Shown one piece after another: positions 1 to 10,632 of a stretch of 64,000 bases of DNA. Each line of letters opens with the position of its first letter. Position 1 is the stretch's first letter. The stretch is taken from NCBI RefSeq assembly GCF_000711695.1, contig NW_013546982.1, forward strand, positions 62,001 to 126,000, read 5' to 3'. The translations under genes were made by a program, and so were the position numbers. A model generated the notes under the pieces. That model did not search any database. It saw nothing but the letters and a program-made list of their open reading frames with translations, and had not been told where the DNA came from. This stretch comes from Tilletiaria anomala UBC 951. Its lineage: Eukaryota > Basidiomycota > Exobasidiomycetes > Georgefischeriales > Tilletiariaceae.

Positions 1-152
1 AATCACAATGCATGCTTGCTTGGTGCGCTCGGCAGCCGTCAAGCCTGCCGTCCTCTTGTGATGAAGGCAGAAGCGACAATCCAAGCCCCCTTCCCCCCTG
101 AACTGTAGCGTGTGATCTGCCCCTCCACGCCGTCCGAAGCCACACCCTCATC

Positions 153-3100
153 ATGACCTCCGGGCCGCTGTTCCGCTCCCCATCGCCACCCTCCACACGT
201 GCCGGCGCAGGTGTAGGACGCCGCGAAGATGGCAGCAGCAGCAGCAGCGAGCCGCCAAGGCTGTACGGCCTCACGCCCTCGCGCGCAAACGCGCTCATCA
301 ACGCGCGTATACGCCACATCGGCGCCGAGCTCGCCGACCCTGTCGGTGCGTTCGCACCCGCCAGCAGCTTGAATCGCTCCCTCGCCGCCGCCGCGGCAGC
401 AGCAGGACGAGAAGGAGGCAACGGCGGCGACAGGGTCAAGGCGCTGGCGAACGAGCGCTTGCAGGAGCTCAAGGAGCTTAGTCACATCTACGGCCTCAAC
501 GAGCGGCAGGCGCACGCGTGTGTGCGCATGGCGCTCGGCCTCAGCATCAAAGCCGCGCTCGCTGCGCCAGCCGATGCCGGCGACGACGACGATAGTGCTC
601 GCAAAGGGAAAGCGCGAGGGATGCGGGCGGACACGCTCGCGCGCACGCCCGCCGTGCCGTCCATCGCGCTCGGCTCGAGCCTCCTCAAGCTCATCGTCCC
701 GCGCCCCGGCTCCGAGTACGGCAAGGAGCTCGTGCTTGACATCCTCGGCGCGCTCGGCCCCGCGCCGGGCGCGCTCGAGGACCCGAGGGCCAACGGCCAG
801 AAGGCTGGTGGTAGCTCGGGCTTGCCGGCGCAGGATGCACAGGAGGAGGGCGAAGAGGAAGAAGAAGCAGAGGAGGAGCCGGATGGGGATATGGATGCAA
901 GCAGGCATCGGGATATGAAGAAAAAAGCCGGCAAGCCGTTGCGCAGGCATGTACACCTTCGCGTGCAGGTAAGTGCGCGCCATCCATTAGGTCTGCCCAC
1001 GCAGTACTGACTAAGGCGGTGAATCCTAGGCGCTGGCGCTCAAGCTGCTCATCCTCCTGCTCGACATACCCGCCATCTCCATCGAGCACGCCGCATCCGA
1101 GCACGCCGCGGTGTCCTCGCTGGGGAGCCAAGCGGCTGACCCACTCGATGCGGCACGCAAAGCGCACTGCGAGCTACCCTCATCGTTCCTCAGCGTCGCA
1201 GCAAAAAGGATGCTTGATCGGTCTTACGGCGTTCTGTTCCACTTTCTCGAGTACCAGACACTGCGGTATGTATCGCGTCAAATCCTGTCCCACCCGTGCT
1301 GGGTGGCGTCCGGCCGCTGAGGAACCTGTTCTTTGACTGCCGCGCAGACCGCATCTGTGCTACCTGCTCTGCAAAATCGCGCGGCGCAAGCACGTCAAGA
1401 ACTACCGCGTCGCCGGCCTGTGAGCTTTCGCACCCCCCCTCTCATGTCCTATCCTGTTGCAGTAGAACCCTTTCGTTGACGTTCGTGCACCCCGTCACAT
1501 GTGCACGTATGCACCACATAGTCTGGCTTTGCGTAGCATATTCCCCGATGAGCCAGCCATCTCCTCCCTCCTCGCCGTCTTTGGCAACTTCTACCCGGAT
1601 TTGCTCTTCCCCGACCTCGTCGGTGCCGCCCGAGGTAGCGGAAGCGGCGGCGGCACACTAGGAGCAGGCATGAACCTCGGCCTGCTCTCCGGTGGCGGCG
1701 TCCCCCCGCCGGGACTCAGATATCCGGACCTTGCGTGGCTCGTACACGTTGTCGAGCTACATCGCCATCCGCTTGGGCTACCACAGCCGCAGCCTTCGTT
1801 TCCGGAGCAAGCAGGGCATGATGCTCAAGCTGCTGGCGAGAGCGAGCGCCTTGCGAAGCGCCGCAAGCTCACTGCTGCCAAGGCCGGCCTGCTTGGCGCT
1901 GCTGATTCGCTCGTTGGCTCGGCGCCCGGCAACGCCAGCGGCAGCGGCAGCTATACGATCCCAAGCGGTGCCGTGATCTCCGTCGATGCGTCATCGCTGA
2001 TCATCTCCGAGCTGCCGTCGATCCGCTCACTTGGCATGGCCCTCGACCGCCTGCAGATGCCCTCGCAAATGGCCGCCGCGCTCAATAACAGACTTATCAG
2101 GCTTGCCGTGCTCGTCGACGACGAGGTTGAGATGCACGATTGCATTGCTGAGTGGCTCGTCTCCGCTTTCGAGGACGAGATGCGCTCGCAAAAGGACCTA
2201 GGACCGCGCTCCGCGCCATCTTCAGCTGCGGCTGGCTCCCCGCACGTCGGGTTGCTTGTTGAGCGCACGCAGGAGCTCTTCGCGCTCGCCGGCGAGCTGC
2301 CACCCGCGCTCGCGCGCTGGCTGTACGCCCTGCTCGCGAGCGGAGCGGCACAGATGCTCAAGAGCAAGGTTCACGCGCGCCGCTTTTTCGACTCGGTCCC
2401 GCTTGAAATGGTGCTTCCGCTCGTTGCGCTGCTCAAACCCGACGCACCAGAGGGTGCGTACGCGCGCCTCCTACAGGGGACGCCCTGGCTGACGTTCCTT
2501 GTCACTGTCGCTGTCTTGCTCACTTGCTTGCCTTGCGCCCGTAGCTATCAGCAAGAATCTTCTTCAACCGCTCGAGAGCATTCTCAGGGCCCCTTGTGCA
2601 CCTTTCTCGTGCAAGATCCAGATCCTCAGGTCGCTCACGGACATGCTACAGCTGTGGGCCCGCTTTGACTGGGCAACGGGCCTGCGGCAGAGCCAGAACC
2701 GGGCGCTGAAGATGTGGGTGGTCGCTCGACGTGCAGACTACATATAATGCCTCTGGCTTACTGACAGCACATCCCTGTACTCCTCTGTCGCTTCTGCAGC
2801 CGCTATGGCATCACGCCCATGCGCCACTGCGAGATGTGCTTCGAGTCGATTGATTTGACCGGGGCCTTCTTGACTCGCCTCGCTGGCAATGTATTACAAG
2901 TGAGTTGCAGGCTACACAGCGCAGCATCTCGCACAGCTTCAGTTGGAAGAGGAGCCACTGATCGTAGGATTCATTTCTCCGCCACCAGTCTCGACCAAGG
3001 TCCATTAAAGCACAGGCAGCAGTCCTAGACGCATACGCGACGCTCAGCGGACCGCTTAGCGGTCTGCACTCGTCTGTTCTGCCTTCTATGCCGGCCACCA

Positions 3101-3962
3101 TGTTGCTCATCCTTTCCCCGTCCATTTACTGCCCTTCGCGCTTCTTCTCTCTCACCCAGGCGCTGCGGCGCAACTTTGAGGTGTGGGAGTTTGCGCAGGA
3201 CGAAGTCTTCGAGCAGCAGCAGCAGCAACCACAGTCCCAAGAGCAGCAGGGAAGCAGTCAGCCTGGCTCAGTGGCGAGTGGGGCGCCGGCCAACAGCCGC
3301 GAGGGAAGGCTGAAGATGGCAGAGACTGCTTACTTTGACGAAGCTAATCGAGAAGACTTGAACCGCATGGTCGTCGTGCTCGCCGATCTCGTCTGGAGAG
3401 TCAAGGGTTTCGCGACGGTTGAAGAGGAGAATGGCATTTCTGTCGGACTTGGCAAGTGAGTGCAAGGCGGAACCGTTGTTGCGTTCGTGCTCTGTGACGT
3501 TGACGCTTGCCTGGTGTGCCGTGCGGTACCCGCAGGCGCTTCTTCACGAACTTCAAGCAGCGCTGCGAAGAGCGCGGTGAGTCGGCGCTGATGACCGGCT
3601 CGCTGACTCAAGGGCTCGCGTTTGTCAGCCTAGCAGAGCAGTACATGTTCTCGCTCGCGCGCGAGCGAGGCTGGAGCGGCGCACCACTCCGGCCGCCGAT
3701 CTCGCAAGCGTCGCTAAAAGCCGCACGCACTCGGCACGGCTTCCCCGCGAGCGTCGCCTGGACAGACTACAGGGCCACATTCCTACAGTGGCTCGATGCC
3801 AAAGGCGCGGGCGGACTGCAGGAGCTGTTGAGCGCCATCATGAGCTCGCTCAGGCCGCCCGTGCGGCAGCAAGAACAGCAGGGCGGAGGGACGCCGACGG
3901 CAAGTGCGGGTAGCCTGAGCCAGCCAGTTGCAGGTTCATCGCAATTTCCCCAGGCGCTGTGA
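153..3962 (+). CDS. mis6: Inner kinetochore protein Mis6/CENP-I
   Basis: Predicted exons 153-968, 1030-1265, 1348-1419, 1522-2453, 2545-2713, 2800-2899, 3016-3455 and 3536-3962 join in one frame to 1,063 residues. The family is part of the constitutive centromere-associated network (Ctf3 in yeast) and helps load the CENP-A histone and hold the kinetochore on centromeric DNA. The best evidence is the third to fourth exon, where HVKNYRVAGLLALR and LLAVFGNFYPDLLFPDL follow the CENP-I pattern of a VKPFRV-type helix followed by a LLSLYK-type helix. Near the end GKRFFTNFKQRC also fits. The first 90 residues are Ser/Ala/Gly-rich, and an acidic Glu tract closes exon 1. Introns are 61-116 nt with GTRNGT donors. 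The 2900-3015 intron was chosen because it alone restores frame with ordinary splice sites. The stop lies 61 bp from the stop of the opposing lst8 gene. Confidence 0.85.
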
Positions 3963-4023
3963 ATGTGGTTAGACCTTGCTTGCATTATAATACAAATGAG
4001 AAAATCCGCACGACTTGACCTCT

Positions 4024-5503
4024 TCACGGTACCCAATGCGCATCGTTGAGCGCGACAGTGACGAGCGCCTTGTTGTGCCCGTTGTACTGCCTGACCGTCT
4101 CGCCCGAGCTGAGCTCCCAGAGCCGTGCGACGTGGTCGCTGCTGGCGCTGACGAGGTAGGCACTGTCCGCTGAGAACGCTGCGTCCCACACCCATCGCTG
4201 ATGCCCCACAAGCGTCTTTTCGAGTGTGAACGCGTAGCGGGATGTGTTCCAGATCTTGATCGTCGTGTCTGCTGAGCATGTTGCCAAGTATCTGTAAGAA
4301 AAGCGCCGCATCATGTGCACCCAGGGAGGAAACCATTAGCGATGATACGACCAAAGGAAGGATGAACGAGCCGGCACACCTGACATCGGGACTGAGCAAA
4401 CACTTTGTGAGGTACTTTTCGTGCGCGCGGAACGTGGTGACGGGCTGCAAGTCTGTGTACTCTTCGCCTGGGTTCGCATTCGCCGGCGGTGGCGGTACGA
4501 GCGGCTGCCCATCTGCAGCAGTGGAGCCTTCCGGGGCTGCTTGCAACGAACCCTGCCCTCCAGCGCCTTGCTGATCTGGGACGACGCCCGAGTTGATGCG
4601 CCACACGTAGACGTTGCCGTGGTGGTTGCCGGCAACAAGGCAGCTTCCCTCGCTTGCGACGCTGACGGAGCGGATAGGCACGTCCTCCTCTGGCACGAGG
4701 TCGTGGCTGCATCCGTTTTGCCCGAGGTCCCAGACCTTGACGCTGCCGGCCTGGTCACACGAGATGACGTCGCCCTGGTTCGGATGCACGACGACGTCGT
4801 TGACCGCTGCGTGGTGGTCGTACCAGCGCTGCGCGCGCGAGGTGGTGCGCAGATCCCAGATCTTCAGCGTGCCGTCTTCTGAGCCGGTTGCAAGCCACTT
4901 GGCATCGGCGTGCCAGGCAAGGGAGGTGACGTTGCCGGAGTGCCCGTCGAACGTCGCGACTGGCTGGCCGCCTGAGTGGCCTGGGATCGCTTGGGAGCCA
5001 TTCGTGTTTCCTGGTCCCGCAGGTGCCGGAGCAGGGGGTAGTCCACCTGCCGCTCCTGCTCCGCCGCCGGTACCTGCGTTTCCACCGGCTCCGAGGCCTG
5101 CTTGGCCGGCTGCACCGCCTGGCGCCCCGCTGCCGTCTGCTCCATGCCCTGCTCCTCCCGGCAGTTGCGACGGTGCAGTGATGTTGCAATCATACAAGCG
5201 CACCTTGCCCATCCCCGCCGCTGCGAGCCATCGCTTGTCCGGGCTGATGGCGAGTCGATTCACCTGCGAGTCGGGGTGCTGTATCGTGCGACTGCAGATA
5301 CCGGACCACGCTTCCCAGAAGCGGATCGTATGGTCGTAGCCGGCCGTGACGAGCAAGACGGAGAGCGCATCTTGCTGCGCGGCTGCTGCTGCTGCTGCTG
5401 CTGCTGCCGTGTCGGCAGATGGAGAAGCACGAGCTGCGGACACGGGGACATGCGCTGGTGCTCGGGTAGCACCTTGTATGGATGGCGCACGGTGAGCAGT
5501 CAT
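4024..5503 (-). CDS. lst8: TOR complex WD40 subunit Lst8
   Basis: Two exons, 5503-4380 and 4291-4024, give 463 residues against roughly 300-330 for usual Lst8 proteins. Lst8 is the seven-bladed propeller that binds the TOR kinase domain in TORC1 and TORC2. Diagnostic stretches are [76 protein letters not shown] and [14 protein letters not shown], one per blade and in family order. The extra length lies in three places: an N-terminal leader with ten alanines (residues 33-42), a Gly/Ala/Pro-rich insert of about 70 residues near 109-181 between blades 2 and 3, and a proline-rich insert before blade 6. These should be surface loops. The alanine tract is a GCN-type trinucleotide repeat and may vary in length. 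A shorter start just before the first blade is possible. The intron is 88 nt. Confidence 0.93.
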
Positions 5504-5583
5504 GGTGGAAAGAAGGGCTACAGGCCGTCACTACTAAAAGGGGGTAGGGCGATATCCAGGTTTATCCACGCTGGGTATTTCTT

Positions 5584-5922
5584 TTAATGCCGGCTTCTCC
5601 GATGCCCTGCAGACGCCAGCCCACACTGGGGGAGCCAGCGGACGGTTGCTTTACCTGCTACCGCTGCAGATGAGGCGAGGCCCCAGCGGGCGCCGCGGGC
5701 ATACGGGAGCTCGGAGCGCCGCTTCGCCTTGAGGAGGGCTCGGAAGCGTCCGCGCCGTACGGATGCGATCAGCGCTGTTGCTGGGTGTGTTCTCCTTGAT
5801 CGTGAGCTGTCCTGCAAGCGTGTGATGTGCGCGATGTAAGCATCGGTGTTCCATTGGCAATCGTCGTACCTCGGCGCCATGTACCGATGGAGGTACATGG
5901 CTCCGACCAGCTCGTGATCCAT
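5584..5922 (-). CDS. Hypothetical small protein, doubtful
   Basis: An ATG-initiated frame of 112 codons reads toward lst8. It starts MDHELVGAMYLHRYMAPRYD and ends in a basic, Arg-rich half with a short hydrophobic patch (WGLASSAAVAG). I do not recognise a family. Two points argue for some transcription. A plausible intron (donor after the codons for MAP, acceptor at a CTTGCAG about 58 nt later) sits inside the frame, and a GCAG/GTAAAG donor-like site lies near its end, so the true product could differ from the open frame. Against it, the frame lies in a GC-rich stretch between two well-defined genes, where chance open frames are common. Treat as unproven. Confidence 0.25.
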   Translation of the reverse strand: MDHELVGAMYLHRYMAPRYDDCQWNTDAYIAHITRLQDSSRSRRTHPATALIASVRRGRFRALLKAKRRSELPYARGARWGLASSAAVAGKATVRWLPQCGLASAGHRRSRH

Positions 5923-6199
5923 GCTACGTTGCTCTCTCGGTCAACGATGAGATCGATTCCTACCAGGATTAGGGTTGTATTTCCCCTCAGTTCCGCGCCA
6001 CCCCTCTCCCCCGGCCGTTTCGCACAAGGGGTAGGTCGGCGTGGCACTGCGCCAGTGTCGGGATGTGTGGTGTTGGGTGTGGGTGTGGACAAATTTTTTT
6101 CCAAGCATGTCTTTCTTTGCCCACTGAGAAATTCCACTAAAGAAGCCAAAGAGAGAAAGAGAGAGAAAGAGCAAGTGGATGGACAACAACGCGCACAGC

Positions 6200-6266
6200 A
6201 CCTGCTCTTTCTTCTTCTTCCTTGCAATCCCCTTCCTTTCACCTTGACCCTCCCTTCCTCTTCTAA
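6200..6266 (+). promoter_or_regulatory. Pyrimidine-rich promoter tract of eIF4A
   Basis: A nearly unbroken C/T run with repeated TTCTTC and CCTTCC units lies about 410 bp before the eIF4A ATG. CT-rich stretches near transcription starts are typical of strongly expressed fungal genes. I see no clear TATA box. The exact start site cannot be read from the sequence. Confidence 0.45.
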
Positions 6267-6676
6267 TACAAGGGATTGAGTTCCTTTTTGAACACAAACA
6301 TCGCTTTTCACAAGGTATGTTGCAGCTGGGAAGAAGTGGAGCTGGGCGGGCGCCGTGGATACGCGCGAAGGTGGGAGGGTCGACGCCGGTGCGCACACGG
6401 TGGATGCGAGTGGCCACACTGGCTTTGCTGGGCGATCCATCCACTGTTCTTCCTGTTCGGTGGCGATGCGCACAGCCCATGTCTTGCTCCCAAGAGTTTT
6501 CGCTGTCTTTGTGGACCTGTTTTGTTGGTAAACTGATACATCTTTCTGCTGGATTGCGCTTTGCTCAATCTTCAGCTCTTTTTTACGTTCACACGCCATT
6601 CTACCTTTCAGGTATCGTTTCTTCCCGAGTACAGGAGAAGAAGCGAATCTGAAAGTCTCAAAAACCACTAGCAATC

Positions 6677-8263
6677 ATGTCGAAGTGAGTTATTGCTAGT
6701 GCTTGTTCGGTAGATGGCCATCAGGCACAGGTGATTTGAGGCTTCTGGCAGGAGGGCGTAATCATTCCGTGTGCTGCCGCCACCATTCTGGACCCTGGTT
6801 GGACTTGCATAGCCATAGGGTTGGCTTTGCCTGCGTGAATGCTGCGCATTGGGCGGAAGCATGATCACAAAGGGCCTGCGCTGCAGGTTTATTCTTGTTC
6901 AATGTGCAACTGTTGCATTCTCTTGCGCATGGGGCCTCGATACTGACCATTGTCTTCTTCACATTTTCACCAGGCCTGAGGATGTTGCCGCCGTCGGCGG
7001 TGAGGGTAACGACCTCCAGCTTGAGGGTGTCGAGATCGAGTCCAACTGGGACCAGGTCATCGACAACTTTGACAACATGGAATTGAAGCCCGAGCTTCTC
7101 CGTGGTGTCTACGCTTACGGGTGAGTCTTCAGTCGCGCAATTGTGGAACTCGCAACACAGATGCTGATCAGAGACATGCATGTTTTCCTCTGTCCAGTTT
7201 TGAGAAGCCCTCTGCTATCCAGGCCCGTGCCATTGTTCCCGTCATCAAGGGTAACGATGTCATTGCTCAGGCCCAGTCCGGTACCGGCAAGACCGCCACC
7301 TTCTCCATCTCGATTCTGCAGCGCATCGACCCGTCGATCAAGAACGTGCAGGCACTCATCCTCGCCCCGACGCGTGAGCTGGCGATTCAGATTCAGAAGG
7401 TCGTCATCGCGCTCGGTGACTACATGAGCATCGACTGCCATGCCTGCGTTGGCGGTACCAATGTCCGTGAGGACATGGCCAAGCTGCAGGAGGGCTGCCA
7501 CGTTGTCGTCGGTACCCCAGGCCGTGTGTACGACATGATCAACCGTCGCGCCTTCCGCACTGACCACCTCAAGCTCTTCTGCCTCGACGAGGCAGACGAG
7601 ATGCTAAGCAAGGGTTTCAAGGACCAGATGTACGAGGTGTTCCAGCGCTTGCCGCAGGACACTCAGGTTGTTCTGCTCTCTGCCACCATGCCGCAGGACG
7701 TGCTGGAGGTGACGAAGAAGTTCATGCGCGATCCTGTGCGCATCCTTGTCAAGCGGGACGAGCTGACGCTGGAAGGTATCAAGCAGTTCTACGTTGCAAT
7801 TGAGAAGGAAGACTGGAAGCTGGACACGCTGTGCGACCTGTACGAGACGGTCACCATCACACAGGCGGTCATCTTCTGCAACACGCGCAGAAAGGTCGAC
7901 TGGCTCACTGACAAGCTCACCTCACGCGAGTTCACCGTCTCGGCTATGCACGGCGACATGGACCAGGCGCAGCGCGACGTCATCATGCGCGAGTTCCGAT
8001 CCGGTTCGTCGCGTGTGCTCATCACGACCGACTTGCTCGCGCGCGGCATTGACGTGCAACAGGTCTCGCTCGTCATCAACTATGACCTACCAAGCAACCG
8101 CGAGAACTACATCCACCGTATCGGTCGAGGCGGTCGTTTCGGTAGGAAGGGTGTCGCGATCAACTTCGTCACTAGCGACGACGTCCTAATGATGCGCGAC
8201 ATTGAGAAGTTCTACTCGACCCAGATCGAGGAGATGCCGCTCAACGTTGCGGACCTCATCTAA
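6677..8263 (+). CDS. tif1: Translation initiation factor eIF4A (DEAD-box helicase)
   Basis: Exons 6677-6684, 6974-7120 and 7198-8263 give 406 residues, the normal eIF4A length. The protein is the ATP-dependent RNA helicase of eIF4F that unwinds 5' leaders for 40S scanning. All core motifs are present in order: Q-motif region ([10 protein letters not shown]), Walker A (AQSGTGKT), PTREL, GG plus TPGR, DEAD (CLDEADEML), [15 protein letters not shown], the ARGIDVQQV motif and [11 protein letters not shown]. It ends MPLNVADLI, as eIF4A proteins usually do. The first exon holds only two whole codons and two bases of the third, followed by a 289-nt intron, the longest assigned in this window. Such a layout often carries expression-enhancing signals in highly expressed genes, although that is inference here. 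The second intron is 77 nt. Confidence 0.98.
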
Positions 8264-10632
8264 GCGAGGAACGCTTCAGCCGACTGCATTCATTGAACCA
8301 TTCGGATACTTGCTCACCCACTCACTCGCTCGCGACGTAGATGAGAGGGGGCGCGCTCTTCGCTGATCGGCACGGACTCGCGCACGCATGCACAAACGCA
8401 AAGCAGTCCTCTGCAGCAGCAATCAAAACGGGCGTTCGAGAGTCGCGGCACGGTGCTGCCTGCTTCTATTCTCGCCCTGGAATTGAAACCCGCAATGTCA
8501 CTCTCCAGGCTCTTTTCGCGAATATAGAAGGCGACTCAAGTTGCAACGTCGTCAGAGCATTCCACGAATCGAAGAGCCTGGGTGGAGGTTGCCGACTGTC
8601 TCTATAAAGCCTAGTCGCACCTCTCACTCTCTCCGACACCACCTCCACACCAAAGCTTGTACATTACCCGCTCTCACCCTGTCCCGCCCCGTAACCTACT
8701 ATGAATTCCTCCTCCATGCACTCCTTGGTCTCCCGTCCTCTGGCTTCCGCCTTTGGCTGACGCTCAGCTTCGCTCCGTATGAGGGTGTTTCAAGTTACGA
8801 CCCATCAAGCCCACGATAACCCAAATTGAAGGTCATTGAACTGACGGGAATGATTCACACGACGTACACTTACACGTAAGCGTTGCCACGCAAGCCCCGC
8901 TTTCTCGAGAAGAGCCCATTCGAAAGTCTGGGTACGTCCCTGGTGAAACTCGCTTGCAGCCGTTAGTAGAAGTAGTGTTGAGCATGAGATTGCCACAGGG
9001 CAGCTCATCACGACTAGTCGAAGCCCTCTTCCACACTAGAACGCGTCAAGGGACTAGAAACTCGGAGCTCAAGCGCAATGGCTTGTAGCTCCAATCGTTG
9101 ATCCTCAAATTAGATACGGCGGATATTCTAGCTCGGCTCCTCAGATGCACAAAGATATCGCTCCTTCTCCTAGAGCTTTTCTTCAGGAGCTACAACGCCT
9201 TGCTAGATGCTGTCTGGAATAACCTTGGGATATCAATTCTGCTGCTTCTCAATCCTTGCACTTTAATCATGACGACGATCAACACAGACTCTCTCAAAAG
9301 AAGATGACTACTCTGCAGAGAGAGCTACCCACATCACGCGAGTTGCGGTAAGCGTGCACCCACAAGTCAATTCACGTGAATAGCAGCCGGATGACAACAA
9401 CCCTGACAGAAGCCCATCATTCGCATCCAGTTCACAAGAGGCGGAGTGGAATGCCTGGTCGGGCCTTGCCACAAAGGTGAACGGTCGCACGCCTTCGTAC
9501 CTTCTTTGCCGTCCGCTCGCCTCGAGTCCGAGTTCGACCACATTTTATCTGCCAGTCATGACGAATTGCCTGGGGATGAACCCATGAATCTCGATAACAT
9601 CCATGCGGGACATGCAAAACTCCACGCTTGAAGGGTCCATACCATTCCCGTGGAAGAAATGGGACAATTTGGGCGTGAGTGTCGCAAAGTTTCACCGTCG
9701 GCATCCTTGTCAAAGGGAGGTTGAAGGTGGTGGGCATTACGATCTGGACGCGCAGGCTGACACAGGTCACCTTGTTGAGAAAACTGTACAGGCGGGCCAC
9801 AGACGTGTACCGTCTGCGCGCAAAAGCGTTACGCCGATTATAATGTTATTTCACATGAAGATTGATGCTGCAGCTATTCTAAAGAGACAAAGGAACGTTC
9901 GGCGATCCTTCACATGCGTCCTCTTGAGCAGTGCTTCTATACCAAGTAGCAGATATGTAGTAAAGTGCGGTGGCTCTATTGATATTGACCAACAAGATTC
10001 CTACCACAGTTGAATGCGCTTTGTGTCAAGTCTGATTGGACCTGTAGTTCAGATGCTTTATATAATATCAAGCATCTGAGCTAGGGTGCCCCAAGGTTGT
10101 GTGCAGGTGAGCTCAGTTCAAGCAACTGTTACGACTCATGCAGAAGTGGCCTGTGTGCAGTCCAAGTATTATATCGGAAGCGGAACCTGGCCTGGGTCAA
10201 GCTGTGCCAGACGCGCGCTACACCCGCAAGTCGCCGCAGTTTGAAAACAGCTGCGCCCTGGTCAAAAGAGCAGCGCTGGTGACCGAAACCGTAGTAGGGA
10301 GTGGGCGACGGCACAAGAGGAGAACAGCGTAGAAGCTACTCGAGCAACGTCCACTCCGACACGCCAAACTGAATGATGCTTATGTAATAACGATCAGCGG
10401 AACGAGCAAAAAATTTGCCTCCAGCAGCGATCACGGACTCTTGCTTGGACCAATCGCAGCGACAAGTACTACACGGAAGCGAGGTCACTGCTCTTATGGA
10501 ATGCGCAATTTTTGGTCTTTCTCGAATGGATCAGACACGTAGTCGGAAGTGCATATCGACCGTGAGAGTACACGGTTCGATAGCTCATTCTTTTGCGGAA
10601 AGCTAGAAAGAAGAGCGAGAGGCGACGACAAG
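8264..10632. other. Gene-poor intergenic region
   Basis: About 2.4 kb separate the eIF4A stop from the ERB1 start. Open frames here are short (the longest is 136 codons on + at 9603-10013, with a 122-codon minus frame at 9432-9800) and match nothing I know. AT content rises after 9.8 kb. A perfect 10-bp hairpin lies at 10049-10079. The last 250 bp probably contain the ERB1 promoter. Confidence 0.55.
10049..10079. repeat. Perfect 10-bp inverted repeat
   Basis: The arms TCAGATGCTT (10049-10058) and AAGCATCTGA (10070-10079) are exact reverse complements around an 11-nt AT-only-but-one loop (TATATAATATC). The stem is too short for a transposon end. It could be a transcription-factor palindrome, an RNA hairpin or chance. 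Confidence 0.6.

Larger units (their letters stand above)
5504..6676. other. Intergenic region and eIF4A promoter
   Basis: The 1.2 kb between the lst8 start and the eIF4A start probably serves both genes as a divergent promoter. The half nearer lst8 carries a 112-codon open frame on the minus strand (5922-5584), listed separately. The half nearer eIF4A is low in complexity, with AAAGAGAGAAAG-type purine runs at 6140-6175 and a long pyrimidine run at about 6205-6264. No other gene was recognised. Confidence 0.6.

Noticed and set aside
39-983. 314-codon minus-strand open frame opposite mis6 exon 1
   Set aside because: It is Arg/Ala-rich, has no family resemblance and exactly shadows a GC-rich coding exon with clear downstream CENP-I sequence.
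2900-3015. Two microintrons (25-43 nt and 16 nt) in mis6 around an EEEPLIVGFISPPP peptide
   Set aside because: A single 116-nt intron with an excellent GTGAGT donor and CACAG acceptor restores the same frame with ordinary signals, so the peptide is probably intronic.
5769-6674. 301-codon minus-strand open frame before eIF4A
   Set aside because: It covers the purine/pyrimidine-rich eIF4A promoter, and its translation is low complexity without domain similarity.
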